Origin: Arvicola amphibius
Lineage: Eukaryota; Chordata; Mammalia; Rodentia; Cricetidae
Assembly (NCBI RefSeq): GCF_903992535.2
Contig: NC_052057.2
Location: forward strand, 56,027,363 to 56,091,362
Reading direction: 5' to 3'
DNA length: 64,000 nucleotides
In this document: in pieces, positions 21,259 through 32,412 of the stretch
How positions within the stretch are numbered: position 1 is the first letter of the stretch
Layout: the number at the start of each line of letters is the position of its first letter
Program-made: the position numbers and the translations under genes
The notes under the pieces: generated by a model
Seen by the model: only the letters and a program-made list of their open reading frames with translations
Database searches by the model: none
Told to the model about the DNA's origin: nothing

Positions 21259-21574
21259 TGTCGTGGAAAACCCACCAGTTGAAGAAGTAAATGGACACTT
21301 AAAAGAGAAAGATAGTTTCTATGTTGGGGCTCAGATAGGGACAGATAGTTTCTATGCTGGGGCCTATGAGCACTGAGAGTAAACTCACAAATCAAGATTC
21401 TCAGCTTGAACAGTGGTTAGAGATGTAATCCAAATAATCGAAATGAACAATTGATGAAAAGGAGCAAGGGGAAGGAGAAAAGGGATGGACATATGTTCTA
21501 TATCTGCATATATAGTATAAGATACCATGTCCCAGTAGGCGGGTAATTACAAGCCTGTAGGTCTTCCTATAGCA
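21259..21574 (-). repeat. 5' LTR of the old ERV
   Basis: Begins TGTCGTGG and ends CTATAGCA on the plus strand, followed by the CTATAC duplication (21575-21580). Contains an internal local duplication (agatagtttctatgytgggg twice, near 21309 and 21340). On the minus strand the adjoining sequence TGATGCCCATGTGG at about 21256-21243 is a degenerate Lys-type primer site. Confidence 0.87.
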
Positions 21575-22163
21575 CTATACTCATATCACATGGGTTTTAG
21601 ACAGCTTAAGACAACCTCAGGAATTATCAGAGAGTTCTAAGATGAAGCACTCATTATCTGTTTTAGATTGTTCAACATCTCTAAAGGTTTCTGACTGCAG
21701 AATTTACATGCTTTTATTCTGGAAAATATTGCCCAGTCAAAATGTAAAAATTGCATACTGTTGCTTTTTTTTTTGTCTGCAAGGTCCCTGGACAGCAAGG
21801 GACCCTGATCCTATACTAGAAGATCCATCAGAGGGGTGAGTGTGTTCCTGACCCATGGCAGAAGCCCCGGAAATAGAGCACAGACATTCCTCAACCCCTT
21901 AAACTTCCTGGTCATTCTGCATGGGCTTCTCTCCCCGGCTACTGCCTCCCTCTTCCTATTCCATCCCTTCTTCGGGGCCATAAGATCACCCAGCTCAGCC
22001 TGTTTGGGGGCTGGGAGGAGTAGTGAATGCAACAGGACAGGAGTTCCTTTGTTTCACTAAGCTTGCAGGCAGCAACCTAGGCCTTTTGTCTGTGAGGTCC
22101 CTGGCCAGCAAGTGGACCTGACTCTGTACCAGAATATCCATCTGAGAGCATTTGAAGGAAGAG

Positions 22164-23236
22164 ATGGGCAGGAACCAATCCAAGAATTCCTCCAACAATC
22201 TGAAAAACAACATGAAAACACAAGAACCCAGTGAACATACAACAGGAAGACTTGAACACCCTAATACAAAAGAAAGAGGAAAAAATTGATGTTATGAAAG
22301 TAATAGAGTCCCTTAAAAAGGATGTGAAAAACTCCCTTAAAGAAATGGATGAGAAGAATAACAAAAAGTTTGAAGAAATAAGTAAATCCATAAAAGATAC
22401 CCTAGGAAACCAAGATAAAACAATCAAATAGATAATGGAAACAGTTCAAGACATGAAAACTGAAGTGGAAGCAATAAAGAAAACACAAACCGAGGACTGG
22501 CTTGATATGGAAAATCTAGGTAAATGAACAGAGACAACAGAGACAAGCATAACCAACAGAATACAAGAGATAGAAGAAAGAATCTCAGATGCTGAAGACA
22601 CCATAGAGAAAATAAACGCACTGTTCAAAGAAGACAGAAAATCCAACAAATTCTCATCACAAAACATCCAGAAAATCTGGGACACAATAAAAAGACCAAA
22701 CCTAAGAATAATAGGGGTAGAAGAAGGAGAAGAATTGCAGCTCAAAGGCCCAGAAAATATATTCAACAAAATTATAGAAAAAAACTTTCCCAACCTAAAG
22801 AAAGATATTCTTATGAAGGTTCAAGAAGCGTACAGAACACCGAATAGACTGGATAAAAAAAAACTTCCCCTCGCCATATAATAATCAAAACACAAAACAT
22901 ACAGAATAAAGAAAGAATATTAAGAGCTGCAAAGGAAAAAGGTTTAGTAACCTATAAAAGTAAACCTATCAGACTTAAACCTGACTTCTCTATGGAAACC
23001 ATGAAAGCCAGAAGGTCCTAGATAGATGTACTGCAGAAACTAAGAGACTATGGACTCAAGCCCAGACTACTATACCAGCCAAGCTTTTATTCACTATCAA
23101 TGGAGAAAACAATATATTCCAGGATAAAAACAAATTTAAACAATACATAGCCACAAATCTAGCCTTACAGAAAGTAATAGAAGGAAAATCACAACCCAAG
23201 GAATAGAACAATGCCCAAAATAACTCAGATATCTAG
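22164..23236 (+). pseudogene. L1 G ORF1 remnant
   Basis: Starts at ATG 22164 (ATGGGCAGGAACC). Early stops and frame changes occur; 22231-22431 is open with KNSLKEMDEKNNKKFEE, a coiled-coil-type segment. RPNLRIIGVEEGEELQLKG is readable near 22696. A stop codon TAG at about 23234 matches the usual ORF1 end. Not functional. Confidence 0.88.
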
Positions 23237-23300
23237 TTCACCTTCACAAGCCCAACTCAAAGAAGGAAACACATAAACTCTACTACCAAAAAAGAAAAAT

Positions 23301-25765
23301 AACCAGAGTTAACAACCATTGGTCATTAGTATCACTTAATATCAATGGACTCAATTAACCTATAAAAAGACACAGGCTAAGAAATTGGATACAAAAACAG
23401 GATCCAACATTCTGCTGTTTACAAGAAACACACCTCAACCACAAAGACAGACATCTACAAAGAGTAAAGCATTAGGGAAAGGTTTTTCAATCAAATGGAC
23501 CTAAAAAAATACAAGTGGGTGTGGCAATATTAATTTCTAACAAAATTGACTTCAAACTAAAATCAATCAGAAGAGATGGTGATGGACATTTTATACTCAT
23601 AACAGGAACAATTCATCAGGATGAAGTCTCAATCCTGAATATCTATGCCCCTAATATAAAAGCACCCTCTTATGGAAAAGAAACATTACTATAACTCAAG
23701 GCAGCCATCAAACCACACACACTAATAGTAGGAGACCTCAACACTCCTCTCACACTAATGGACAGGTCAATAGGACAGAAACCTAACAAAGAAATAAGAC
23801 AATTAATGGAGGTAATGAATCAAATGGACTTAACAGACATCTGTAGAACATTCTACCCAAATAGGAAAAAATATACCTTCTTCTCAGCATCTCATGGAAC
23901 CTTCTAAAAAATTGACCACATACTTGGTAACAAAGCAAACTTCCACAGATACAAAAAATATTAGTAACCACCTGTGTCTTATTAGATCACCATGGAATAA
24001 AGTTAGAATTTAACAATTATTCTACCCCCAGAAAGCGTACAAAATCATGGAAGCTAAACAGTCAACTACTGAAACCACCCCGGGATCAGGGAAGAAATAA
24101 AGAGAGAAATTAAAGTCTTCCTTGAATTCAACAAAAATAAAGACACAACAAACCAAAACTATGAAAGCAGTGCTAAGAGGAAAGTTCATAGCTCTAAGTG
24201 CCCACATTAAAAATGGAGAAAGCTCTAGAAAAAAAAAAAAAAGCAGACTCACCTAGGAGGAGTACAAGACTGGAAATAATCAAACTGAGGGCTAAAATCA
24301 ACAAAATAGAAACACAGAAAACAATCCAAAGAATCAATGAAACCAAGAGCTGTTTCTTTGAGAAAGTCAACAAGATTGACAAACATTTATCCAAACTAAT
24401 CAAAAGGCAGAGAGAGAATATGCAAACTAAAAAGATCAGAAATGAAAAGGGGAACATAACCACAGACACAGAGGAAATTCAGAGAATCACTAGATCTTAC
24501 AACAAAAGCTTATATTCCACAAAGTTTGAAAATGTAAAAGAAATAGTCTTGTTTTTAAATAAGACTTTTTACCAAAAAATTAAATTTACCAAAATTAAAT
24601 CAAAACCATGTGAACAATTTAAGTAGACCTATAAATCGTGAGGAAATAGAAGCTGTTATAAAAAACCTCCCAACCAAAAAAAGCCCAGGACCTGATGGTT
24701 TTAATGCAGAATTATATCAGAACTTCCAAGAAGAGCTGATACCTATACTCCTTAATGTGTTTCACATAATAGAATCAGAAGAGTCATTGCCAAACTCTTT
24801 TTATGAAGCTAGAGTTTCCTGATACCAAAATCACACAAAGACCCAACCAAGAAAGAGAATTACAGACCAGTCTCACTCATGAACTTCGATGCAAAATTTT
24901 TCAATAAAATACTAGCAAACTGAATCCAAGAACATATCAAAAAATCATCCATTATGATCAAATAGGCTTCATCCTAGAAAGGCAGGACTGGTTCAACATA
25001 CAAAAATCTATCAATGTAATCCATCATATAAATAAACTGAAAGAAAAAATGATATGATCATTTCATTAGATGCTGAAAAACATTTGATAAAATTCAACAT
25101 CCCTTTGTGACAAAGGTTTTGGAGAGATTAGGGATACAAGGATCATATCAAAATATAATAAAAGCAACATACAGCAAGCAGAAGGCTAACATCAAATTAA
25201 ATGAAGAGAAACTCAAAGTGATTCCACTAAAATCAGAAACAAGACAAGGCTGTCCATTCTCTCCATATCTCTGCAACATGGTGCTTGAAGTTATAACAAT
25301 AGCAATAAGACAACATAAGGAGATCAAGGGGATTTGAATTGGAAAGAAGGAAGTCAAACTTTTGTTATTTGCTGATGACATGATAGTGTACATTAGTGAC
25401 CCCAAAAACTCTACCAAAGAACTCCTACAGCTGATAAATACCTTCAGTTATGTGCCAGGACACAAGATCAATTCAAAAAAATTAGTAGACCTCCTATACA
25501 CAAAGGATAAAGAAGCTGAGAGGAAAATCAGAGAAAAATTACCTTTTTTAATAGCCACATATAGCATAAAGAATTTTGGGGTAACACTAACCAAGGAAGT
25601 GAAAGATGTATTTGACAAGAACTTTAAGTCTTTGAAGAAAGAAATTAAAAAGGATAACAGAAAATAGAAGGATCTCCCATGCTCTTGGATTGGTAGGATA
25701 AACATAGTAAAAATAGCAATTCTACCAAGGCAGTCTATGGATTCAGTGCAATCCCCATCAAATAT
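23301..25765 (+). pseudogene. L1 G ORF2 remnant
   Basis: Endonuclease, linker and most of the reverse transcriptase are readable across several frames. Seen are the linker block KKADSPRRSTRLEIIKLRAKINKI cut in shorter pieces (24198-24626), NLPTKKSPGPDGFNAE (about 24662), TRQGCPFSPYLCN (about 25240) and LLFADDMIVYISD (about 25363). The catalytic FADD is kept, but stops and frameshifts are numerous. Confidence 0.88.
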
Positions 25766-25770
25766 AGATT

Positions 25771-26000
25771 TATTTTCATTCTTCTACAGGTTGACATCCA
25801 GTTATGCCAGCACCACTTGTTAAAGATGCTTTCTTTTTCATTGTATAATTTTAGCTTCTTTTTCAAAAATCAGATGTTCATAGGTGTGTGGATTAATATC
25901 CAGGTTTTCAATTTGATGCCATTGGTCAATATCTTTGTTTTTATGCCAATACCAAGCTGTTTTTATTACTGTGGCTCTGTAATAAAGTATATAGTAACAC
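25771..26000 (-). mobile_element. Inverted L1 ORF2 fragment
   Basis: The reverse complement matches the L1 B segment at about 47930-48138: CWHNWMSTCRRM-type sequence at 25771-25810 and YEHLIF near 25880. It lies directly after the sense part of L1 G, which stops at the equivalent of 47783. Inside it, 25817-26000 is open on the plus strand by chance. Confidence 0.85.
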
Positions 26001-26298
26001 TACATTGTTATGCAAAAAGTGTTACATGTCAGTTGCATAGAAAATGAAAATCAGGCAGATATTGAATAAACCATGAGAATCACGAACAGAATAGTGGCTT
26101 CAATCAGAATCCAGCCAAGTTTTCAATGTCTCTATAATTCAGTTCACTCATCTGTGCTACATCCTTGTATTAAGAGGCCCACGTGTAGGGAACTGTGATC
26201 ACCTCTTGCAGAACTCTAGTAAGTAACAGTATTTAATCACAAGCTAGAGGAGCCTGTGTGTTCCTGTCATGATGAGTACTAACTGATGTTTCCTTCAG
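26001..26298. other. Sequence upstream of the SIRP-like V exon
   Basis: No ORF of note. The end (tgtttccttcag at 26287-26298) is a pyrimidine-rich splice acceptor for the exon that follows, so this is probably remnant intron 1 of the SIRP-like gene. No leader exon was recognised. Confidence 0.5.
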
Positions 26299-26641
26299 GA
26301 GCAGCTACATGGGAACTAAAGGTGATTCAGCCTGAGAAATCAGTTTCTGTTGTAGTTGGTGACTCGGTCATTCTGAACTGTACTGTGACCTCTCTGCTCC
26401 CTTTGGGGCCCATTAAGAGGCATAGAGTAAAATCAGCACCTAATACATGATTTCACAGGAGATCTGTTTCCCAGAATCACAAATCTTGCAGATACTACAA
26501 AGAGAAACAACCTCGACTTTTCCATCCATATCAGCAATGTTACTCCTGCTAATGCTGATACCTACTACTGTGTGAAGTTCCAAAAATTGGACTCTGACAA
26601 GGAGATTCAGTCTGAGGGAGGCACCAAGTTGTATGTGCTTG
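26299..26641 (+). pseudogene. SIRP-like V-set immunoglobulin exon (decayed)
   Basis: After acceptor CAG (26296-26298) the exon reads ATWELKVIQPEKSVSVVVG, then SVILNCTVTSLLPLGPIK with the first Ig cysteine. After a frame change it reads NNLDFSIHISNVTPANAD and TYYCVKFQKLDSD with the second cysteine, and ends GTKLYVLG followed by GTAAGT (26642 on). This order (EKSVSV, CTVTSL, GPIK, DFSI.ISN, YYCVKF) is characteristic of the SIRP-alpha/beta V domain, which in SIRP-alpha binds CD47. The middle (about 26405-26500) has small deletions and an in-frame TGA, so it cannot be translated. Length 343 bp is close to the normal V exon. Confidence 0.88.
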
Positions 26642-27290
26642 GTAAGTATTTCATGGTACTCATCCTTGATATCTCCAACAAGTCAAAATATGTCCAAGAT
26701 TCTGTGAGCAAGAAGGAAAAAGAAAGACTGTAAGTGATCCTCATGTTCATAGGGTGACTTTACATGAACTCTGGGCCAAGGAAGCTGATCTTCAGACATG
26801 TTATTTGCCAGAGATCTGCTAAATGGAGAAAAATCCATACACTTGTCTGCCTTCCTGGCGGTTTTACCTTTCTCTATCTGTCCCAGCCTAGTGACTGCAT
26901 AAATATCCCTGAGCACTGACTACCTTGCCCATGACAGGGTCAGACATGGCCTACTATCTCCAGAGTGTACTTCCTCACTTGATGACATCTTCTCTTTCTT
27001 CCCCAATGTTGTAGGTTCTAGGACTGAAGAGAGTTTCCATGTAGATAACCTCCAATCACCAGCTGAGGCAACAAGGCACTAACTTTGAATTTCCTGACAG
27101 GTGCCTGATGCCTTATATCTAGGTCTTGATTCTGGGAATTTCACAATGTAAAAAATGGCTTGATCCCTGTTTTCTAGTGCCCTGTTTATGATCACTTAGC
27201 CAGTTAGTACTATGATCTGGCCTGGAACCCATGTTTCATTCCAGGGCAACTTCTCATGGTCCAAATATGAGACATCATCTCCACTTGGAA
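26642..27290. other. Intronic remnant of the SIRP-like gene
   Basis: Starts with the donor GTAAGTATTTC of the V exon. No other feature recognised. Confidence 0.5.
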
Positions 27291-27439
27291 GCATGATGCT
27301 TGGGTTTTGCTATGATAGGCATGACTATGCTTTTGTTTGAAGGAATATGGACCTTGGGACTGGATTAGAAAACATGTTGAACTCTTTAAGTACTGCTCAA
27401 TGGGCTGTACTAGTAGGAACATCCAAGACAGTGGTGCTG

Positions 27440-27793
27440 TGGTGTGGGATTTCCATCTGTATGCTGTGATTAGTGTTAATAAATAAAGAAACTGCTTTGG
27501 ACATATAGAAGGGCAGAAGTTAGGTAGGCAGGGAAAACTAAGCTGAATGCTGGGAGGAAGAAGGGTGGAGTGAGAGAGAAGCCATGGAGCTTCTGGAGAC
27601 AAGCAGGCCAAAATTTGCTGGTAAGCCACGACCTCATGGTGATACACAGATTACTGGAAATGGGTTAAATTAATATGTAAGAGTTAGCCAATAAGAAGCT
27701 AGAGCTAATGGGCCAAGCAGTTTATAGTTTCTGTGTGATTATTTTGGGTTTAAGCTAGCTGGGTGGCCAGGAACCAAGCAGCCTCCCACTACA
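27440..27793 (+). mobile_element. mys-like solo LTR with 6-bp target duplication
   Basis: TGGTGTGGGATTTCC to CCCACTACA, 354 bp, with TTAATAAATAAAGAAACTG (about 27476) as polyadenylation signal and taagccacgacctcatggtg in the middle. GTGCTG lies on both sides (27434-27439 and 27794-27799). The flanking dispersed repeat reads continuously across the insertion. A solo LTR of this kind arises by recombination between the two LTRs of a full element. Confidence 0.88.
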
Positions 27794-28229
27794 GTGCTGA
27801 GTGTGAATTAATTAACTATGGGGACCTGACTAAAGAGCTTTCAGAGGAGAAGAATATTAATATACAACCTAGAAATATTTCTTGTGATATTGTGGTAAAG
27901 AATGTGATTGCTTTTTGCCCTTGTACAAAAAGGTTGCCTGAAGCTAAAAATACAAAGTTTGGAATAATTCCATTGCCAAAATAAACCTCAAGATATTCTA
28001 GTATAGACTCTGATGTGGCTATTAGTGTTAACTCTAAAGTGAAGATTTATAACAAAAAGAAGCAAGCTGAGCAAAATTTAAACTTTGATGAGAAAAGGAA
28101 GACCAGAAGTGAAGTCCTGTGTTCAAGGAGATAAACAAGTTAAGAAATAGAATAAACAGAGTGACGACTACAGGGCAAGATCCCACTTAGCTAAGTTTCC
28201 AACTTGTGAAATGGAATTAAAGAGAAGCT

Positions 28230-28342
28230 TAGAGCCAGGTGTATTGGTGCATGCCTTTAATCTAGGTGCTAGGAAGGCAGAGGCAGACAAGTCTATGAGT
28301 TTGAGACTAGACTGCTCTATTAGACCCAGTTTCCTTATGTAG
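28230..28342 (+). repeat. B1 SINE (plus strand)
   Basis: Reads gagccaggtgtattggtg, catgcctttaatctaggtg, aaggcagaggcagac and gagtttgagactagactg, the 7SL-derived B1 order from A box to the right part. Moderately diverged. Confidence 0.85.
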
Positions 28343-29468
28343 TGAAGAAAATCTTTGAAAACAGAAAGCTGAAGAAGATGTGAGTGAGGGGATCATGTTC
28401 CAGCTTTAGCAAGCAACAGATTTTAGCAAATTAGGTCATGTGGTTCTGGCTTTAGAGTCAATGATAGAAGAAAGGAATTATGAAATATTCCTCTGTATCT
28501 AAGGAAAGCAGCTGAGGTCAGGCATGTGCAAAGGTGTCCCCGAATGGAAGCCTAGAAAGAACATTGTATGAACCTCTGGATGTGAAATCTGGATTGTCTT
28601 GGAGACCTCAAGTGTTTAATATGCTGGAGTCATAGGATATGTGCCAAAGAAAGTAGCTAACAGGGAGTGAAACCAACCCAAAATAAAAAAAAAAAGTATG
28701 CTGCAGCCAACAAAGATGAAAGTATTTGAAGATCTGAAGAGTGTTTTGACATCACACATGAGTACAGAATTTGAAGTTTGCTCAGCTGGTTTTCAGTCTT
28801 GCTCTGGTCCAATATTTTCTCACCATGCTTCCTTCTTTATGTTTTGGAATTATAATGTATATTTTATGACATTATATGCTGGAAGTAAGTGATTTGTTTT
28901 TAGTTTTTACTTTATAGGGGATTACTGTTAAGAAACTGTATGAATCTAAGGGACTTTGAACTTTTAAACATTGTTGACACTATAATAGCCTATCAGGGCT
29001 TTTAAATTTGGACTGAAAGCCTTTCACATTATGATGTTGTTAAAAACTTATGGGAGCCAGGGAGAATAATATGTTTGTATGAAGTTAATTGCCCCTTATA
29101 AACTCATAAGGAGTGGCATTATTAGGAGATGTGGCTCCATTGCAGTAGGTATATCCTTGTTGGAGAAAGTTTGTTATTGTGGAGATGGACTTTGAGACCT
29201 CATACATTCTCAAGCCATATCCAGTGTTCTCAGTTCATTTTCTGTTGTCTGTGAATCAAAGATCAAGAATTCTCTGGTCCTTCTCCAGCACGCTGTCTGT
29301 CTGCATACTTTCATGCCTCACTATTAGGATAATGGCCTGAGCCTCTTAAATGTAAGCCACCTAATTAAAAGTTTTCCTTTATAAGAGTTGCCATGGTCAT
29401 TAGTGTCTCTTCACAGCAATAGGAGCCCTAATTAGGCAAATGTAATCCTCAAACTTATAACAAGGGCA

Positions 29469-31089
29469 GCCATAAGTAGAATTTGGGTTTTTTTTTATTT
29501 TTATTAAAAATTTCTGCCTCCTCCCCCTCTTCCACTTACCCCCCTCCCCCCTCCACCACCCTTCCCTCTCCTGTCCAGAGAGCAGTAAGGGTTCCCTGCC
29601 CAGTGGGGAGTCCAAGTTCCTCTCCCCTCTATCCAGGTCCAGGAAGGTGAGTATCCAAACAGGCCAGCCCCCCTCTCCCCCCCCCACAAAGCCAGTATGC
29701 ATAGTAGGATCCAAATCCAATGTCATTGTTCTTGGCTTCTCAGCAGCCCTCATTGTCCGCCATGTTCAGGGAGTCCAGTTTTATCCCATGCTTTTTCAGT
29801 CCCAGTCCAGCTGGGCTTGGTAAACTCCGAATAGATCAAACCCACCATCTCAGTGGGTGGGAGCACTCCTCGCAGTCCAGACTTCCTTGCTCATGTTTTC
29901 CCTCCTTCTGCTCCTCATTTGCACCTTGGGAGCTCAGTCTGGTGCACCAATGTGTGGCTCTGTCTCAAAACAACTTTGAGATACCATCTTATACCTGTCA
30001 GATTGGCTAAAATCAAAAACACCAATGATAGCCTTTGCTGGAGAGGTTGTGGGGTAAGGGGTACACTCATCCATTGCTGGTGGGAATGCACACTTGTGCA
30101 ACCACTTTGGAAAGCAGTGTGGCGGTTTCTCAGGAAATTCGGGATCAACCTACCCCAGGACCCCGTAATTCCACTCTTGGGAATTTACCCAAGAGATGTC
30201 CAATTATACTACAAAAGCATTTGTTCAACTATGTTCATAGCAGCATTATTTGTAATAGCCAGAACCTGGAAACAAACTAGATGCCCTTCAGTGGAAGAAT
30301 GGATAAAGAAACTGTGGAATATATACATATTAGAGTACTACTCAGCAGTAAAAAAAACAATGACATCTTGAATTTTGCATGCAAATGGATGGAAATAGAA
30401 AACACTATTCTAAGCGAGGTAACCCAGACCCAAAAAGATGAACATGGGATGTACCCACTCATCATCGGTTTTTAGCCATAAATAAAGGACATCGAGCCTA
30501 TAACTCGTGATCCTTGAGAAGACAATAAGAAGTTGAAACCAAAGAAAAGCATATAGTTTTCCTCCTGGATATTGGAAGTAGACAAGTTTGCCGGGCAAAA
30601 ATTGAGAACTTGGGGGTGGGGTTGATTGGGGGCAAGAGGAGATGGGGAGAGAAAAGCGTGAAGGGGAGGATAGGGAGAGCTTGGGGGAATGGGATGCTTG
30701 GGATATAGGAAGGGTGGATACGGGAGCAGTGAAGCATATATCCTAATTAAGGGAGCCATTTTAGGATTATTAAGAGACTTGACTCTAGAGGGGTTCCCAG
30801 GTATCCAGGGAGAAGCCTCTGGATAGTTCCGTGGGTAGCTGAGGAGAGGGAGTCGGAAAAGGCCAGATCCTATAGTCATACTGATGATTACCTTGCATAT
30901 CACCATAGAACCTTCATCTGGCAATGGATGGAGATAGAGACAGAGTTCCACATTGGAGCACCAGACTGAGCTCCCAAGGTCCTGATGAGGAGCAGAAGGA
31001 GGGAGAACATGAGAAAGAAAGTCAGGACCGTGAGGGAACCTTCATCTGGTGATGGATGGAGATAGAGACAGAGCCATAAGTAGGATTTG
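29469..31089 (-). mobile_element. L1 element H: twin-primed (5'-inverted) insertion with target duplication
   Basis: The target duplication GCCATAAGTAGAATTTG (29469-29485) recurs at 31073-31089 with one mismatch. Between the copies, 29488-29967 is an L1 3' UTR in antisense with its poly(A) as a T run at 29488-29496, and 29968-31072 is sense sequence: the last part of ORF2 (about 29970-30475), then 3' UTR up to gagacagagcc. The antisense piece begins at the same L1 point (gagacagagcc) where the sense piece ends. That is the signature of twin priming for an insertion on the minus strand. Confidence 0.92.
29970..30475 (+). pseudogene. L1 H ORF2 C-terminal fragment (in the inverted part)
   Basis: Sense-strand C-terminus of ORF2: CWRGCGVRGTLIHCWWECT (30037 on) is the Cys-rich CX3CX7HX4C segment, followed by PLWKAVWRFLRKFGINLPQ and, after an A-run frameshift near 30351-30357, the end ILSEVTQTQKDEHGMYPL with a stop at 30473-30475. 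It is a 5'-truncated piece without endonuclease or polymerase. Confidence 0.9.
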
Positions 31090-31690
31090 TAAGCACCTAT
31101 TTAGGCATTGGACTCTACCTTCATTTCTGTCTTTTTAGGGTGATGTTTTTATCTAGTATTTATGTAAGGGGGCATAGATGCTCATTAGATAAATATCAAA
31201 ATTTAAATTAATCCCCTTCAGGGGTGATATGAGTTTCATCCTTCAGTGGATGTAACTTGTCCATCCACATGCACTCTGATCTTAATCCAACCAAAGGTTT
31301 GGTTATTGGAATCTCTGGCCAAGATGGCAAGAAGCTCCTGATAAATTTTGACTGGCTATAGTTTCTCAAACTTGTAGGGACATCAGGTTTGATTAGGTTC
31401 AGATAATTTTTCTTCAAGTAAAAATTCTTTAAACACCCAGGTATTTGAAAAAACATATGTACAAGTACAAATATGTAAGATAGTTACTAATTTTGCCTAT
31501 AAGATAGCTGAACTATAACAACCTAAAGAGAATACAAGAATCACTGCCTTCCTCTTATTGCCCATCCACATGTGTGATTTTAGGAGCAAAGAGTGCTTCT
31601 GACAGTTAAACAGGCTTATGACTGTGTATCTTGTGATTAAAAATTAGGGAATGGATCACATCTGGCTTCAAACCTCAAACTAATTCCAAC
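31090..31690. other. Unassigned intronic DNA
   Basis: No gene or named repeat recognised. It lies between the target duplication of L1 H and the GAAA tract, inside what was intron 2 of the SIRP-like gene. Confidence 0.4.
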
Positions 31691-31707
31691 TTTGGACCAA
31701 ATTTGGA

Positions 31708-31809
31708 GGGAAGAAAGAGAGAGAGGGAGGGAGGAAGGAAGAAAGAACAAAGGAGAAAGAATGAATGAAAGAAGGAAAGAAGAAAAGAAAGAAAGAGAGA
31801 GAAAGAAAG

Positions 31810-31872
<63 letters not shown>

Positions 31873-31876
31873 AAAA
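31708..31876. repeat. Purine-rich microsatellite, (GAAA)n
   Basis: Mixed GAGGGA/GAAGGA start (31708-31780) passing into uniform GAAA units from about 31811 to 31875. Pure purine on the plus strand. The reading frames across it are compositional artefacts. Confidence 0.97.
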
Positions 31877-32412
31877 CTGGGAAGCAGAAAGGGTTCCAGT
31901 TTCATGGCACTACTAAGAATTTTTTATTTTGGGGGTTATAATAAATGTAAATATAAAAATATTTAGCTTAGATTGTGTTTCATGAGGAGGTCAGCAGGAA
32001 TAGATAATATAAAATATGAAATATACTGGTAATTGACTTACTTTGCTCAAACCTAGAATTGCACCTGGTCTTGTCCTTCCCCATTTTCTCCTGGGTGTCT
32101 GTGATAAACTGTGCAGACATACAAACAAGGGATACAACAGAAGTACTAGAACAAACCCTTGGAAAAATTGAGGAGGATGAGTAGTTAATGTCTGTGGCTG
32201 GAACATAGCTATGGCATGGGCATAGAGCAGGTCTTTAGTGTGGCTGAAGCTCTGTTATTGGTTGCAAGCACCACAATAAACAAAGATAATTGTAAAAATA
32301 TCTAGGAATATTTTTACAACATTATGTCATGAAAGGTGGCCAGCAAAATAACATAAAAAATACTTCTCTACATGCTCCTTTGTAGCTAAAATTGTTTCCT
32401 CATGTAATCTCA
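31877..32412. other. Unassigned intronic DNA before the second SIRP-like exon
   Basis: No ORF or named repeat recognised. It ends with tttcctcatgtaatctcag, a plausible splice acceptor at 32412. Confidence 0.4.

Larger units (their letters stand above)
13236..21574 (-). mobile_element. Old class II (ERVK-like) endogenous retrovirus with nested insertions
   Basis: Two related LTRs in the same orientation (13236-13527 and 21259-21574) are bounded by CTATAC on both sides. Reading the minus strand from 21574: 5' LTR, a leader with a weak Lys-type primer site, decayed gag, a gap, the connection/RNase H part of pol, the start of integrase, a polypurine tract, 3' LTR. Protease, most of the reverse transcriptase, most of integrase and env are missing. 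All frames are broken. The gag zinc knuckle and RNase H segments resemble IAP/MMTV-like betaretroviral elements. Nested within it are an LTR-tRNA fusion (14675-14999), an RPL17 pseudogene (15506-16154), an LTR element (16607-19718) and probably another LTR (about 20375-20775). Confidence 0.88.
21765..25765 (+). mobile_element. L1 element G (plus strand, decayed)
   Basis: 5' UTR (about 21765-22163) with two related units (tctgcaaggtccctgg and tctgtgaggtccctgg), ORF1 remnant, ORF2 remnant. All frames broken. Similarity to L1 B stops at about 25763 inside the post-RT part of ORF2, after ccccatcaaa. The adjoining 25771-26000 is ORF2 sequence in the opposite orientation. No 3' UTR or poly(A) is present. 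Confidence 0.9.
27290..29445 (+). repeat. Long dispersed rodent repeat, ERV3/MaLR-like, split by a solo LTR
   Basis: I recognise the phrases as a repeat that is widespread in rodent genomes: ggaatatggaccttggg (27345), the ctttcagaggagaagaatatta block (27838), gctgcagccaacaaagatgaaa (28699 on), and a terminal part (29040-29445) with ggtggctccat...ccttgttggag, the caccatgctccc-type region, and ttataagagttgccatggtcat...tcttcacagcaatag. The terminal part is LTR-like and occurs again at 51089-51421. The repeat is cut by the mys-like solo LTR at 27440-27793 and contains a B1 at about 28230-28340. I am not certain of its database name. Confidence 0.55.

Noticed and set aside
26299..26641. Functional immunoglobulin V exon
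   Set aside because: The splice sites and both cysteines are present, but an in-frame stop and frame changes in the middle prevent translation.
31675..31916. Frames of repeated Lys/Arg/Glu or Phe/Leu/Ser over the GAAA tract
   Set aside because: Simple-sequence artefacts of the microsatellite.
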